A stretch of DNA of 64,000 nt from Collinsella stercoris DSM 13279 (lineage in GTDB: Bacteria; Actinomycetota; Coriobacteriia; Coriobacteriales; Coriobacteriaceae), in NCBI RefSeq assembly GCF_020735465.1, contig NZ_CP085935.1, forward strand, positions 372,001 to 436,000. The letters are read 5' to 3'. The notes beneath the pieces were generated by a model that made no database searches, was not told the DNA's origin, and worked only from the letters and a program-made list of their open reading frames with translations. Both the position numbers and the translations under genes were made by a program. This document shows, in pieces, positions 24,761 to 33,816 of the stretch. Position 1 is the first letter of the stretch, and every line of letters begins with the position of its first letter.

Positions 24761-25041
24761 AGGTGCACCACCGTCTGCTCGTGAATCTTCATGCGTCGAG
24801 GACGCGAAATCTCACCCATGATACCGGAAGGCCCCCTGGTGCCGCTCCCTCGTTCGCATAAGGGCACGTTTCGCGCACAAGGCCGGAAACGCCATGCGCA
24901 TGGAGCCTTGCGGGCGCGGGCGCGGGGTGCCCGCAAGGCCGTCTTTGGTTTGAGGTTCGGGCGGGCGCGCGGTACCCTTTGGTCGGACCCCGGCGCGGCT
25001 GCGGCGTTCCGGGGAGTCGGTCTATCGAATGGAGGCATTCC

Positions 25042-26529
25042 ATGTCAGAAACGTCAGGGGGAAAGACCGCAAAAGAAAAGGTCATGATCTCCTCCTACAC
25101 CATCCTGATCGCCATCACGCTGCTCGTCGGGTTGGCGACGATCGTCCTCGCGCAGTTCGTCCCGGGCGTGACTGCTGCGAGCGTGAGCGACATCCTCGCC
25201 TCGCCCGTGCTGGGCTTCTTGGACGGCATCGAGGTGTCGCTCTTCCTGCTGATCTTGGGCGGGTGCTTGGGCATCGTCAATAAGCTGGGAGCCCTCGACG
25301 CGGGCATCGCTGCCCTCGTGCGCAGGCTCCACGGACGCGAGACGGTGCTCATCGCCGTGATCATGGCGATCTTTGCGTTGCTCGGCTCTACGTACGGCTT
25401 TTGCGAGGAGACGATTCCGTTTTACGGCCTGCTCGCCGCGACCATGTTCGCCGCGGGCTTCGACACCATGGTCGCCGCCGCAACGGTGCTGCTCGGCGCT
25501 GGTGTGGGATGCCTGGGTTCCACGGTGAACCCGTTTGCGTGCGGTGTGGCCACCGACTCGCTCGCCAGCGTGGGCATCGAGGTCAACCAGGGCATCGTGA
25601 TCGCCCTCGGCGCGATCCTGACCGTCGTGAGCTACGCTATCTCGCTATTCTTCATCCTGCGCTACGCCAACCGCGTGCGCCGCGACAAGGGTTCCACCAT
25701 CTTGTCCCTGCAGGAGCGCCATGCGGCGGAGGAGGCATACGGCGAGGGTGCCGCCTCCGCGGCGGACGGCCCGGCCGCCCTGGAGTTCACCGCCAAGCGC
25801 AAGGTCGCCCTGGCGCTGTTCGGCGTCTCCTTCGTCATCATGATCTGCGGCTTTATCCCCTGGGCCGATTTTGGCGTCGACATCTTCACGGCGGGCGGCG
25901 TGTACGACGAGGCCGCCGAGGCGTGGACCGTCATGCCCTGGAGCGGCCTGCTCACGGGCAACCCGCTGGGCGAGTGGTACTTCAACGACGCGTCCATCTG
26001 GTTCTTCCTCATGGCCATCGTGATCGGCGTGTTCGGCGGCCTGCGCGAGAACGAGATCGTCGACGGTTTCCTCGACGGTGCCGCGGACATGATCGGCGTC
26101 GCGCTCATGGTGGGCCTCTCGCGCGCCATCTCGATCCTCATGGGGCAGACCGGCCTCGACATGGTCATCCTCGATTCCGCGTCCACCGCGCTCGAGGGAA
26201 CCTCCGCCCTGGCGTTCGGGCCCATCAGCTATCTGGTGTATCTGGGCCTGTCGGTGGTCATCACCTCGACCTCCGCGCTCGCGACCATCTCCATGCCCAT
26301 CCTGGGGCCGCTGGCGGCGAATCTGGGCTTTGCGCCCGAGGTCGTCATCACGATCTTCTGCGCCGCGAACGGTCTCGCCAACCTGTTCAGCCCCACCGCC
26401 GTGTTCCTGCCCGGTCTGCTGCTCGCGCGCGTCCAATATCCCACGTGGCTCAAATGGGCGCTGGTTCCCATCATCGCGATCGCGGTGGCGAGCGTGGTCG
26501 TGTGCACGGGGGCGCTGCTCGTCCTATAG
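25042..26529 (+). CDS. YfcC-family antiporter, probable arginine/ornithine type
   Basis: 495 residues. The ATG at 25042 follows GGAGG. Twelve or more membrane helices; the family blocks TYGFCEETIPFYGLLAATM and LGSTVNPFACGVATDSL are conserved. It is closely similar along its whole length to the product at 29791, next to the arc genes, so it arose by duplication and may also exchange an amino acid. It lies 600 bases upstream of arcA in the same direction. The different residues around FGVDIFTAGG suggest a changed substrate; this is inference. Confidence 0.85.
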   Translation: MSETSGGKTAKEKVMISSYTILIAITLLVGLATIVLAQFVPGVTAASVSDILASPVLGFLDGIEVSLFLLILGGCLGIVNKLGALDAGIAALVRRLHGRETVLIAVIMAIFALLGSTYGFCEETIPFYGLLAATMFAAGFDTMVAAATVLLGAGVGCLGSTVNPFACGVATDSLASVGIEVNQGIVIALGAILTVVSYAISLFFILRYANRVRRDKGSTILSLQERHAAEEAYGEGAASAADGPAALEFTAKRKVALALFGVSFVIMICGFIPWADFGVDIFTAGGVYDEAAEAWTVMPWSGLLTGNPLGEWYFNDASIWFFLMAIVIGVFGGLRENEIVDGFLDGAADMIGVALMVGLSRAISILMGQTGLDMVILDSASTALEGTSALAFGPISYLVYLGLSVVITSTSALATISMPILGPLAANLGFAPEVVITIFCAANGLANLFSPTAVFLPGLLLARVQYPTWLKWALVPIIAIAVASVVVCTGALLVL

Positions 26530-27154
26530 GCCTTGGCGTGGGCGCCCGGGCCTTCTCGCCCAAGCGCCCGCGTTTGCATGCATGGCGACCATGTGCAGGC
26601 GTCTTCTTCTCCTTTTTGGGGAGAGGGCGCTCGATTCGAGTTCGATAACCTGCGATTCCAACGACGCCGTCCGGGCGATTTGCGTCCGGGCGGCGCCGCT
26701 GCGTTGCGGGGACGCTCCACGGTTTGCACAAAAATACGCGCAGGCGGTCGCTTACTAGCGATAAACGGCGTGTTTTCACATCAAGATGCATAAACTGCGT
26801 TAGTAGTTGCATATTGACAGATGTTCAAAAAGCCCTGCTCAAGTCCGTAAGAATATACAGAAACGGTACAAGATTATTCAATTCTAGGTATGCTTTTATG
26901 CGTTTATACCAAGGTACCCATCTTGCCAGCAGCAGTATTCACCCATGTAAAACGCTTTATTCCGAAAAAGCACTGAGCTGCAGGGTTACAGGCAATATAC
27001 CGTTCCCCACTCATTTTCGACCGTTTGGCGGTGCCGGGGATATGAGGGGCAAAATTGGATATAACGGTAAATGTTGAACGGAGCCCCGCGGATGGGGCTT
27101 AAAGCGGGACCGCGGCGTGCGCGCGTGCGGCCCAAAAAAGAAAGGTAGGAGGCA
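26530..27154. promoter_or_regulatory. Long AT-rich leader of the arc operon
   Basis: About 600 bases with no gene. From about 26740 to 27010 the DNA is much richer in A/T than its surroundings, as expected of a regulated promoter region. It contains TGCAT-type and TATGCTTTTATGCG motifs that could be ArgR or CRP/FNR sites, but none is a convincing match. The ribosome site of arcA (AGGTAGGAGG) ends it. Confidence 0.5.
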
Positions 27155-28396
27155 ATGACGAAAGGCTTGCATGTCTCGAGCGAGATTGGGCAGCTTAAGA
27201 AGGTCTGCCTGCATCGTCCCGGCGAGGAGCTGCTGAATCTTCCGCCGTTCGAGCTGGAGCGTCTGCTCTTTGACGATGTCCCGTTCCTCGAGGTCGCTCA
27301 GGAGGAGCACGACACCTTTGCCCAGATCCTTCGCGACCAGGGCGTTGAGGTTCTGTATCTCGAGAAGCTCGTCGCCGAGGTCTTTGACGCGGTGCCCAGC
27401 GCTCGCGATGAGTTCCTCGATCAGTACATCGCCGAGGCCGGCATCAAGGGCCAGGAGATGCCCAAGGTCGTCCGCGAGAAGCTCGACTCCATCAAGGACA
27501 ACCTCGAGTTCGTCCAGAAGACCATGGCCGGTCTGACCAAGGCCGAGGTCGAGCTGCCCCTGGTGAGCTCCACCACCCTCGACTCCCTGGTGAACACCGA
27601 GTCCGAGTCCGACCTCATCATCGACCCGATGCCGAACCTGTACTTCACCCGCGACCCGTTCGCGGTCATCGGCAACGGCGTGAACCTCAACCGCATGTAC
27701 TCCGTCACCCGCAACCGCGAGACCCTGTACGGCAAGTACATCTTCAAGTATCACCCGGATTACAAGGACGTCTCCCTGTACTTCCGCCGCGACGCCGCGT
27801 TCCACACCGAGGGTGGCGACGTGCTCAACATCAACGAGCACACCCTGGCCGTGGGCATCTCCCAGCGCACCCAGGCTGCCGCCATCGACGTCATGGCCCA
27901 GAACATCTTCTGGAACAGCGATTCCAAGGTCGACCGCATCCTCGCCTTCGACATCCCCAACAACCGCGCCATGATGCACCTCGACACCGTGTTCACCCAG
28001 ATCGACGTGGATAAGTTCACCATCCACCCGGCCATCATGGGCACCCTCAAGGTCTACGAGCTCACCCCTGGCGCCAACCCCGGCGACGTCAAGATCCGCG
28101 AGATCTGCGACACGCTCGAGCACATCCTCGAGGACGCCACCGGCGTCGACCAGATCAAGCTGATCAAGTGCGGCGGCGGCGACCCCATCGCGGCTGCTCG
28201 CGAGCAGTGGAACGACGGCTCCAACACGCTGGCCGTCGCCCCCGGCAAGATCTGCGTCTACGCTCGCAACACCGTCACCAACGACGTGCTCTACAAGGAG
28301 GGCCTCGACCTCCTCGTCGTGCCGTCCGCCGAGCTCTCCCGTGGCCGTGGCGGCCCGCGCTGCATGAGCATGCCCTTCTGGCGCGAGGACATTTAA
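27155..28396 (+). CDS. arcA: Arginine deiminase
   Basis: 413 residues, full length. It hydrolyses arginine to citrulline and ammonia. Family blocks and catalytic residues are visible: FTRDPFAVIG (Asp), FHTEGGDVL (Glu-Gly-Gly-Asp), the histidine region near NNRAMMHLDTVFT, and the nucleophilic Cys in GRGGPRCMSMPF ten residues from the end. The start at 27155 has AGGAGG eight bases upstream. First gene of an arcA-arcB-antiporter operon. Codon use is strongly biased to C-ending codons, a mark of high expression. Confidence 0.98.
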   Translation: MTKGLHVSSEIGQLKKVCLHRPGEELLNLPPFELERLLFDDVPFLEVAQEEHDTFAQILRDQGVEVLYLEKLVAEVFDAVPSARDEFLDQYIAEAGIKGQEMPKVVREKLDSIKDNLEFVQKTMAGLTKAEVELPLVSSTTLDSLVNTESESDLIIDPMPNLYFTRDPFAVIGNGVNLNRMYSVTRNRETLYGKYIFKYHPDYKDVSLYFRRDAAFHTEGGDVLNINEHTLAVGISQRTQAAAIDVMAQNIFWNSDSKVDRILAFDIPNNRAMMHLDTVFTQIDVDKFTIHPAIMGTLKVYELTPGANPGDVKIREICDTLEHILEDATGVDQIKLIKCGGGDPIAAAREQWNDGSNTLAVAPGKICVYARNTVTNDVLYKEGLDLLVVPSAELSRGRGGPRCMSMPFWREDI

Positions 28397-28436
28397 CTCG
28401 GCTTTCCCAGGCGCTCGACCTTGGTCTTCAATCGTC

Positions 28437-28462
28437 GGGCGCCGCACGCCAGGCGTGCGCCC
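28437..28462 (+). terminator. Hairpin after arcA
   Basis: A long stem around GCACGCC-A-GGCGTGC with outer GGGCGC/GCGCCC pairs, followed by TCCTCTTTC. It probably gives partial termination or stabilises the arcA message. Confidence 0.5.
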
Positions 28463-28588
28463 TCCTCTTTCAGGCCAATCTCGGGCACCTGGAAAACCCG
28501 ATGGCGTGGCAGAGCGGTGAGGGATTGCATGTTTGCGTTCCCGCTCACGTTTAAGAAGGTTCGTTCGAAAACGCGATCCGGGTTTGCT

Positions 28589-28625
28589 CGCCCGCGGGCG
28601 CGATTCCCGCGGGCGGCGTTTCGTT
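28589..28625 (+). terminator. Hairpin just upstream of arcB
   Basis: A perfect 10-bp stem (28589-28598 with 28606-28615, 7-base loop) followed by GCGTTTCGTTTTCTC, 25-30 bases before the arcB ribosome site. It could attenuate or process the arcA-arcB transcript. Confidence 0.55.
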
Positions 28626-28650
28626 TTCTCTCCGACTGAAAGGAGCCCAC

Positions 28651-29646
28651 ATGGGCGTCAACCTCTCCGGCCGCAGCTTCCTGCGTCTGCTCGACTTCTC
28701 CACCGAGGAGATCGAGTACCTGCTCCAGCTTTCCAAGAACTTCAAGGACCTCAAGCGCACGGGCACCCCGCACAAGTATCTTGAGGGCAAGAACATCGTC
28801 CTGCTCTTCCAGAAGACCTCCACGCGCACCCGTTGCTCCTTCGAGGTCGGCGCCATGGACCTGGGCATGGGCGTGACCTACCTCGATCCCGGTTCGTCCC
28901 AGATGGGCAAGAAGGAGTCCATCGAGGACACCGCCCGCGTGCTCGGCCGTATGTATGACGGCATCGAGTTCCGCGGCTTCGACCAGGAGGACGTCGAGGA
29001 GCTCGCCGCCAAGTCCGGCGTTCCGGTGTGGAACGGCCTCACCGACCTGTGGCACCCCACCCAGATGCTCGCCGACATCCTGACCGTCCAGGAGAACTTC
29101 AACTACGACATCAAGGGCAAGACCCTCGTCTTCATGGGCGACGCCAAGAACAACGTCGCTCGCTCCCTCATGGTCGTGTGCGCCAAGCTCGGCATGAACT
29201 TCGTGGCCTGCGGCCCCAAGGAGTGCATGCCCACCGATGACGTTATCGACGCCTGCAAGCCCATCGCCGAGGCCAACGGCTGCACCATCACCCTCACCGA
29301 GGATCCCAAGGAGGCCTGCACCGGCGCTCACGTGATCTACACCGACGTGTGGGTTTCCATGGGCGAGCCCGACGAGGTCTGGACCGAGCGCATCAAGCAG
29401 CTCGAGCCCTACCGCGTCACCACCGAGCTCATGGCCATGGCCGATCCTTCCGCCATCTTCCTGCACTGCCTGCCGGCCTTCCACGACACCAACACCACCA
29501 CCGGTGCCGAGATCGCCGAGAAGTTCGGCGTGACCGAGATGGAGGTCGAGGACGCCGTCTTCGAGGGTCCGCAGTCCAAGGTCTTTGACGAGGCCGAGAA
29601 CCGCATGCACACCATCAAGGCGATCATGTACGCCACGCTCAAGTAG
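28651..29646 (+). CDS. arcB: Ornithine carbamoyltransferase, catabolic
   Basis: 331 residues. In the arc pathway it converts citrulline and phosphate to ornithine and carbamoyl phosphate. The carbamoyl-phosphate site is STRTRCSFE (near residue 57), with HPTQML (near 134); the ornithine site has DVWVSMGE and HCLPAFHD (near 270). The start follows GAAAGGAG. Position after arcA and before the antiporter marks it as catabolic rather than biosynthetic. C-ending codons dominate, as in arcA. Confidence 0.96.
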   Translation: MGVNLSGRSFLRLLDFSTEEIEYLLQLSKNFKDLKRTGTPHKYLEGKNIVLLFQKTSTRTRCSFEVGAMDLGMGVTYLDPGSSQMGKKESIEDTARVLGRMYDGIEFRGFDQEDVEELAAKSGVPVWNGLTDLWHPTQMLADILTVQENFNYDIKGKTLVFMGDAKNNVARSLMVVCAKLGMNFVACGPKECMPTDDVIDACKPIAEANGCTITLTEDPKEACTGAHVIYTDVWVSMGEPDEVWTERIKQLEPYRVTTELMAMADPSAIFLHCLPAFHDTNTTTGAEIAEKFGVTEMEVEDAVFEGPQSKVFDEAENRMHTIKAIMYATLK

Positions 29647-29656
29647 CATCCCTTTT

Positions 29657-29688
29657 CGCCGCGGGCGCCTCGCTGCGCGCCCGCGGCG
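29657..29688 (+). terminator. Hairpin between arcB and the antiporter gene
   Basis: A perfect 12-bp GC stem (29657-29668 with 29677-29688, 8-base loop) followed by TCGCTGTTCTTT. Probably a partial terminator or RNA-stability element. Confidence 0.55.
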
Positions 29689-29790
29689 TCGCTGTTCTTT
29701 GGCATTTACCCGCACGCGTGGGCGCGCACGGCACGGAAGGCCTGCGCCGGGCGGGTGCACAACACATATATAGAAGGGGGGATGAGAACC

Positions 29791-31266
29791 ATGACCGAAA
29801 CCGCGAAGAAAAAGCGTGGTATGCCTTCATCGTTCACAATTCTTCTTGCGTTGCTGCTTATCGTAGCCGTCATCACCGCAATCGTCGCCGGCGTGTCCGG
29901 TGGCGCGGTCACGGCTGCCAAGCCGAGTGACTTCTTCACCGCTCCCGTCAAGGGCTTTGCCGACGCATTGCCCGTCTGCCTCTTCGTGATGATCCTCGGC
30001 GGCTTCCTCGGCATGATGACCGAGACCGGCGCCCTGGATAACGGCATCGCCGTGCTCGTGAAGAAGCTCAAGGGCCGCGAGATCTGGATCATTCCTGTCC
30101 TCATGTTCATCTTCGCCCTGGGCGGCACCTCCTACGGCATGTGCGAGGAGACCGTTCCGTTCTACGCCCTGCTCGCCGCCACGATGATGGCCGCCGGCTT
30201 CGACCCGCTGGTCGGCGCCGCGACCGTCCTTCTGGGCGCCGGCTGCGGCTGCCTGGGCTCCACCGTCAACCCGTTCGCCGTCGGTGCCGCCGTTGACGCT
30301 CTGAGCTCCAAGGGCATCGAGGTCAACCAGACGATCATCATCGCCCTCGGCCTGATCCTCACGGTCGTCACCACCGCGATCTCCGCCGTCTTCGTGATGA
30401 ACTATGCCAAGAAGGTCAAGGCCGACAAGGGCTCCACCTTCCTGTCCCTGCAGGAGCAGAAGGACGCCGAGGAGGCTCACGGCGCAGCTGCCGCCGAGGC
30501 CACCAAGGACGTCAAGCTCACCGGTCGCCAGAAGGCCGTCCTGTGGATCTTCGCCTTCACGTTCGTCGTCATGATCGTCGGTTTCATCCCGCTCGCCGAC
30601 CTGAATGCCGACGTCGCCGGGTTCTTCGACAACGGCGTGTACGACGCCGACGGCAACGTCATCTCGCAGGCGTGGTCCGCGGTCATCACCGGCCTCCCCA
30701 TTGGCCAGTGGTACTTCGATGAGGCTTCCACGTGGTTCTTCATCATGGCCATCGTCATCGGTATCGTAGGTGGCCTGTCCGAGAAGAAGATCGTCGACAC
30801 CTTCATCTCCGGTGCCGCCGACATGATGTCCGTCGTGCTGATCATCGCCCTCGCCCGCGGTATCTCCGTGCTCATGGCCGCGACCGGTCTGGACATGTAC
30901 GTGCTCGACGCCGCCGCCAACATGCTCTCCGGCGTCCCGAGCTTCATCTTCGCCCCCGTCGCCTTCCTGGTGTACTTCGGCCTGTCCTTCCTGATCCCGT
31001 CCACCTCCGGTATGGCCACCGTGTCCATGCCCATCATGGGCCCGCTGGCCGTCAAGCTCGGCTTCTCGCCTGAGGTCATGGTCATGATCTTCTCCGCCGC
31101 CATCGGTGTCGTGAACCTGTTCACGCCGACGTCCGGCGCCATCATGGGTGGCCTGTCGCTCGCCAAGATCGAGTGGACCACGTGGGTCAAGTTCGCGCTC
31201 AAGCTCATCGTGATCCTCACGCTTGTGAGCATGGTCATCACCACCGTCGCCTGCATGATCCTCTAG
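29791..31266 (+). CDS. arcD: YfcC-family arginine/ornithine antiporter
   Basis: 491 residues from the ATG at 29791, nine bases after AGAAGGGGGG; an ATG at 29782 is too close to that site. Twelve or more membrane helices and the family blocks TSYGMCEETVPFYALLAATM and LGSTVNPFAVGAAVDAL are present. Its place after arcA and arcB makes it the probable arginine-in/ornithine-out exchanger. It is not homologous to classic ArcD of the APC family, so the symbol is used by function. Paralog of the product at 25042. The operon ends at the terminator at 31383-31425; carbamate kinase (arcC) is absent from the window. Confidence 0.85.
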   Translation: MTETAKKKRGMPSSFTILLALLLIVAVITAIVAGVSGGAVTAAKPSDFFTAPVKGFADALPVCLFVMILGGFLGMMTETGALDNGIAVLVKKLKGREIWIIPVLMFIFALGGTSYGMCEETVPFYALLAATMMAAGFDPLVGAATVLLGAGCGCLGSTVNPFAVGAAVDALSSKGIEVNQTIIIALGLILTVVTTAISAVFVMNYAKKVKADKGSTFLSLQEQKDAEEAHGAAAAEATKDVKLTGRQKAVLWIFAFTFVVMIVGFIPLADLNADVAGFFDNGVYDADGNVISQAWSAVITGLPIGQWYFDEASTWFFIMAIVIGIVGGLSEKKIVDTFISGAADMMSVVLIIALARGISVLMAATGLDMYVLDAAANMLSGVPSFIFAPVAFLVYFGLSFLIPSTSGMATVSMPIMGPLAVKLGFSPEVMVMIFSAAIGVVNLFTPTSGAIMGGLSLAKIEWTTWVKFALKLIVILTLVSMVITTVACMIL

Positions 31267-31280
31267 CGGTCACGTTCGCG

Positions 31281-31324
31281 ACTGCCGCGCGGCGTTGCGG
31301 CTGACGTCAACGCCGCGCGGCAGT
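31281..31324 (+). terminator. 17-bp perfect hairpin after the antiporter gene
   Basis: A perfect 17-bp stem (31281-31297 with 31308-31324, 10-base loop). No T-run follows. Probably an RNA-stabilising 3' structure. Confidence 0.55.
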
Positions 31325-31382
31325 GAATCGTCGTCCTTCCGGATGAGCGCGCCGCGTCCATTCGGTTGCGACCTACCTTTCT

Positions 31383-31425
31383 GCCCCCTCCCGTTTCCGT
31401 GCGCGGGAGGGGGCGCTTTTTGTTT
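31383..31425 (+). terminator. Rho-independent terminator of the arc operon
   Basis: An 11-bp perfect stem (31383-31393 with 31404-31414) followed by GCTTTTTGTTT. Confidence 0.9.
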
Positions 31426-31434
31426 CGACCCCTT

Positions 31435-31581
31435 CGGTCGGGCAAGCCGACTCGGGGACGGGGCGTATCATCCGGCGCTCGGACAGTCCTGCTCACGACG
31501 GAGGCCCGTTAAGGGGCCTCCTGTTCGTGCGGAACTCGCGGCGGACGATACGCCCCGTCCCCGAGTCGGCTTGCCCGACCG
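31435..31581 (-). ncRNA. Rod-like palindromic element, copy 1 of 2
   Basis: Perfect 35-bp inverted arms (31435-31469 and 31547-31581) enclose 77 bases that fold further (GGAGGCCC/GGGCCTCC). Read on the minus strand, the core and inner arms align end to end with the element at 48066-48182, with compensating base changes in the stem. It is either a structured RNA or a palindromic mobile repeat. It lies between the arc terminator and the aminotransferase gene. Confidence 0.5.
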
Positions 31582-31688
31582 GGTACTGCGGATAGCCCTC
31601 AGACGTAAAATGGGACTGCAGCGGAAGCGCGCGCTGTTGAGGCACCGTTGGTGGGGCGGTGCCAAGTCGTGGGCGGGAAGGAGAGCGG

Positions 31689-32813
31689 ATGGATATTCCG
31701 GTCATCGGCGTCGAGGACTGGCTGAACGTGCACGAGATAGACGCCACCTGGGACATCGCCCAGTCGACCATCGCGTCGCTCACCATGGGCGAGCTGCGGG
31801 CGCTCGACGGGGAGGAGGGCGCCTCGTTTTACGAGATGCTCGATGCGCAGAAGATGAACTACGGATGGATCGAGGGCTCACCGGAGTTCAAATCTGAGGT
31901 CGCAAAGCTGTACGAACGCGAGGTCGATCCCAGGAACATCTTGCAGACGAACGGATGCACGGGCGCCAACCTCAATGCGCTCATGGCCGTGGTGCGCCCC
32001 GGCGACCATGTGATCGCCGAGTGGCCCACCTACGCGCCGCTCTACGAGATCCCGCGCACGCTCGGCGCAGAGGTCGAGTACTGGCAGATCCACGAGGAGC
32101 TCGGCTGGATGCCCAGCATCGACGAGCTTCGCGCGCTCGTGCGCCCCAATACGCGCCTGATTTGCATCAACAATGCGTCGAACCCGGTGGGCGCGGTGCT
32201 CGATGCCAAGATGCTCGAGCAGATCGCCGAGGTTGCGGCGAGTGTGGGCGCCTATGTGCTGTGCGATGAGGTGTACCTGCCGCTCGAGAACACCGACGAT
32301 TTCAAGTCTATGGTCGACGTGTACGACCGCGCCATAGTGACCAACTCGGTCTCGAAGACCTATTCGGTGCCGGCGGCGCGCTGCGGATGGGTCATTGCCA
32401 ACGACGAGGTGTCCGATGCGATTCGCACGTATCGCGACTACACGATGATCTGCGGCGGCGTGTTCAACGATGCGCTCGCCACGTACGTGCTGCGTCATCG
32501 CGACAAGATCCTGGAGCGAAACCGCGCGATCGTGTTCGGCAACCGCTCCATCGCGCAAGAGTGGATCGACGGGCAGTCGCGCGTGAGTTGGTTGGCCCCC
32601 AAGGGCGTGCCCACCTCGTTCATCCGTTTGGATATTTCCGAGGACGACGAGGCGTTTTGCCTGCGTCTGCTTGAGGAGCGCGGCGTGCTGCTCGTGCCCG
32701 GCAGTCGCTTTGAGCTGCCGTGCGGAGCGCGCTTGGGCTACTGCGCCCAACCCGATGTGCTCAAGCGGGGCCTTGAGCTGCTGGGCGAGGCCCTGGCGGA
32801 GTTCGACCGCTAG
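31689..32813 (+). CDS. PLP-dependent class I/II aminotransferase-like enzyme
   Basis: 374 residues. The ATG at 31689 follows GGAAGGAGAG. Fold-type I features: TNGCTGANL, the Asn in NNASNPVGAVL, Asp/Tyr in LCDEVYLPLE, the PLP-binding Lys in NSVSKTYSVPAARCGW (near residue 227), and Arg near the end. The opening GWIEGSPEFK and WQIHEELGW resemble the arginine-modifying capreomycidine-synthase-like branch. Closeness to the arc operon makes an arginine-related substrate tempting, but this is not shown. Confidence 0.85.
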   Translation: MDIPVIGVEDWLNVHEIDATWDIAQSTIASLTMGELRALDGEEGASFYEMLDAQKMNYGWIEGSPEFKSEVAKLYEREVDPRNILQTNGCTGANLNALMAVVRPGDHVIAEWPTYAPLYEIPRTLGAEVEYWQIHEELGWMPSIDELRALVRPNTRLICINNASNPVGAVLDAKMLEQIAEVAASVGAYVLCDEVYLPLENTDDFKSMVDVYDRAIVTNSVSKTYSVPAARCGWVIANDEVSDAIRTYRDYTMICGGVFNDALATYVLRHRDKILERNRAIVFGNRSIAQEWIDGQSRVSWLAPKGVPTSFIRLDISEDDEAFCLRLLEERGVLLVPGSRFELPCGARLGYCAQPDVLKRGLELLGEALAEFDR

Positions 32814-32814
32814 C

Positions 32815-33711
32815 TGTTAAGTGCCAAGACGTTGTTTACATCCGGATGGTGACAAATGGGGAGGGCTCCCGCATGCTGTGAGTTGTCTAGATTCATAGCG
32901 AAGGGGCCCTCCCATGGAGCAACATCCTAACGCAAGGCTCACCCCGAGGGGGCGGGAGACCCTGGTCTCCCGCATAGAGTCCGGCATCGGCGTCGCCGAG
33001 GCCGCCCGCCAGATGGGCGTCAGCCGCCAGACCGCGAGCAAATGGCTCGCCCGCGCGCGCCGCGGCGAGCCGATGGCGGACCGGAGCAGCAGGCCGCGCA
33101 GGCTCGCGAGGTCCACCCCGCGCGACGTCGAGGACCGTGTCTGCGAGGCGCGCTCCTCGATGCTGCTCGCCCCGCTCGGGCTGGCCGCCGCGACGGGCGT
33201 GCCCGCCCGCACCTGCGCCAGGATCGTGGCGAGGCGCGGGATGCCCAGGCTCGCCGACGTCGACCGCGTGACCGGCGAGGCCCGGCGGCGCGGCCCCGTC
33301 ACCCCCGTGCGGTACGAGCGCGAGAGGCCCGGGGAGCTGGTCCACGTCGACGTCAAGAAGGTCGCCCGCATCCCCGACGGGGGCGGCTGGCGCGCGCTCG
33401 GGCGGGGTAACGACCGCTCGAGGGGGCACTCGGGGGCGGGGTCGTCCTGCCTGCACGTCGCGGTCGACGACTTCAGCCGCGTCGCCTACGCCGGGCTGCT
33501 CCCCGACGAGCGGAAGGGCACCTGCGCGGCGTTCATGCGGCGGGCCCTGCGCTTCTACGCGGGCCTCGGCCTGACGGTCGAGCGCGTCATGACCGACAAC
33601 GGCCCGGGCTACCGCAGCGGCGAGTTCAACGAGCTGCTCGCCGCCGCCGGCGCCCGGCACGTCTACACGAGGCCCTACAGCCCGTGGCAGAACGGCAAGG
33701 TGGAGCGGTTG
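32815..33711 (+). mobile_element. 3'-truncated IS481-type insertion sequence
   Basis: The left end begins at a TGTTAAGTGCCAAGACGTTG just after the aminotransferase stop, the TGT opening expected of the family. The transposase frame runs from 32914 and stops matching after NGKVER near 33711. The last catalytic-core residues and the right inverted repeat are missing. The right part was lost when the junction with the DUF1846 upstream region formed. Confidence 0.75.
32914..33711 (+). pseudogene. IS481-family transposase fragment
   Basis: About 266 residues remain of an expected 320-350. An N-terminal HTH (GVAEAARQMGVSRQTASKWL) and most of the integrase core are present: HVDVKKV (first Asp), MTDNGPGY (second Asp), and PYSPWQNGKVER (the Glu region). 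The text then changes abruptly. The frame stays open through the DUF1846 upstream region and into the DUF1846 gene itself, giving an apparent 794-codon fusion. It is probably inactive because the C-terminus is gone. Confidence 0.85.
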
Positions 33712-33816
33712 CCCCCTCAAGGTCGTTTGCGTGAAAAGTTCGCGTCCGCACCAGATGCGCGCCGTCCTCGGATAGACTATCTGGGTACCGCCGTGAACAA
33801 CGCAAGGAGCCGCCGC

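Noticed and set aside
24979..25041. N-terminal extension of the first YfcC transporter
   Set aside because: GGAGG and the ATG at 25042 give the normal start; the extension is Arg/Gly-rich and lacks a ribosome site.
26724..27077. A 117-codon frame in the arc leader
   Set aside because: AT-rich regulatory DNA, no ribosome site, no recognisable domain.
31435..31581. 6S RNA
   Set aside because: Rod shape is suggestive, but a perfect 35-bp outer stem and a second dispersed copy do not fit the usual 6S open-bubble structure.
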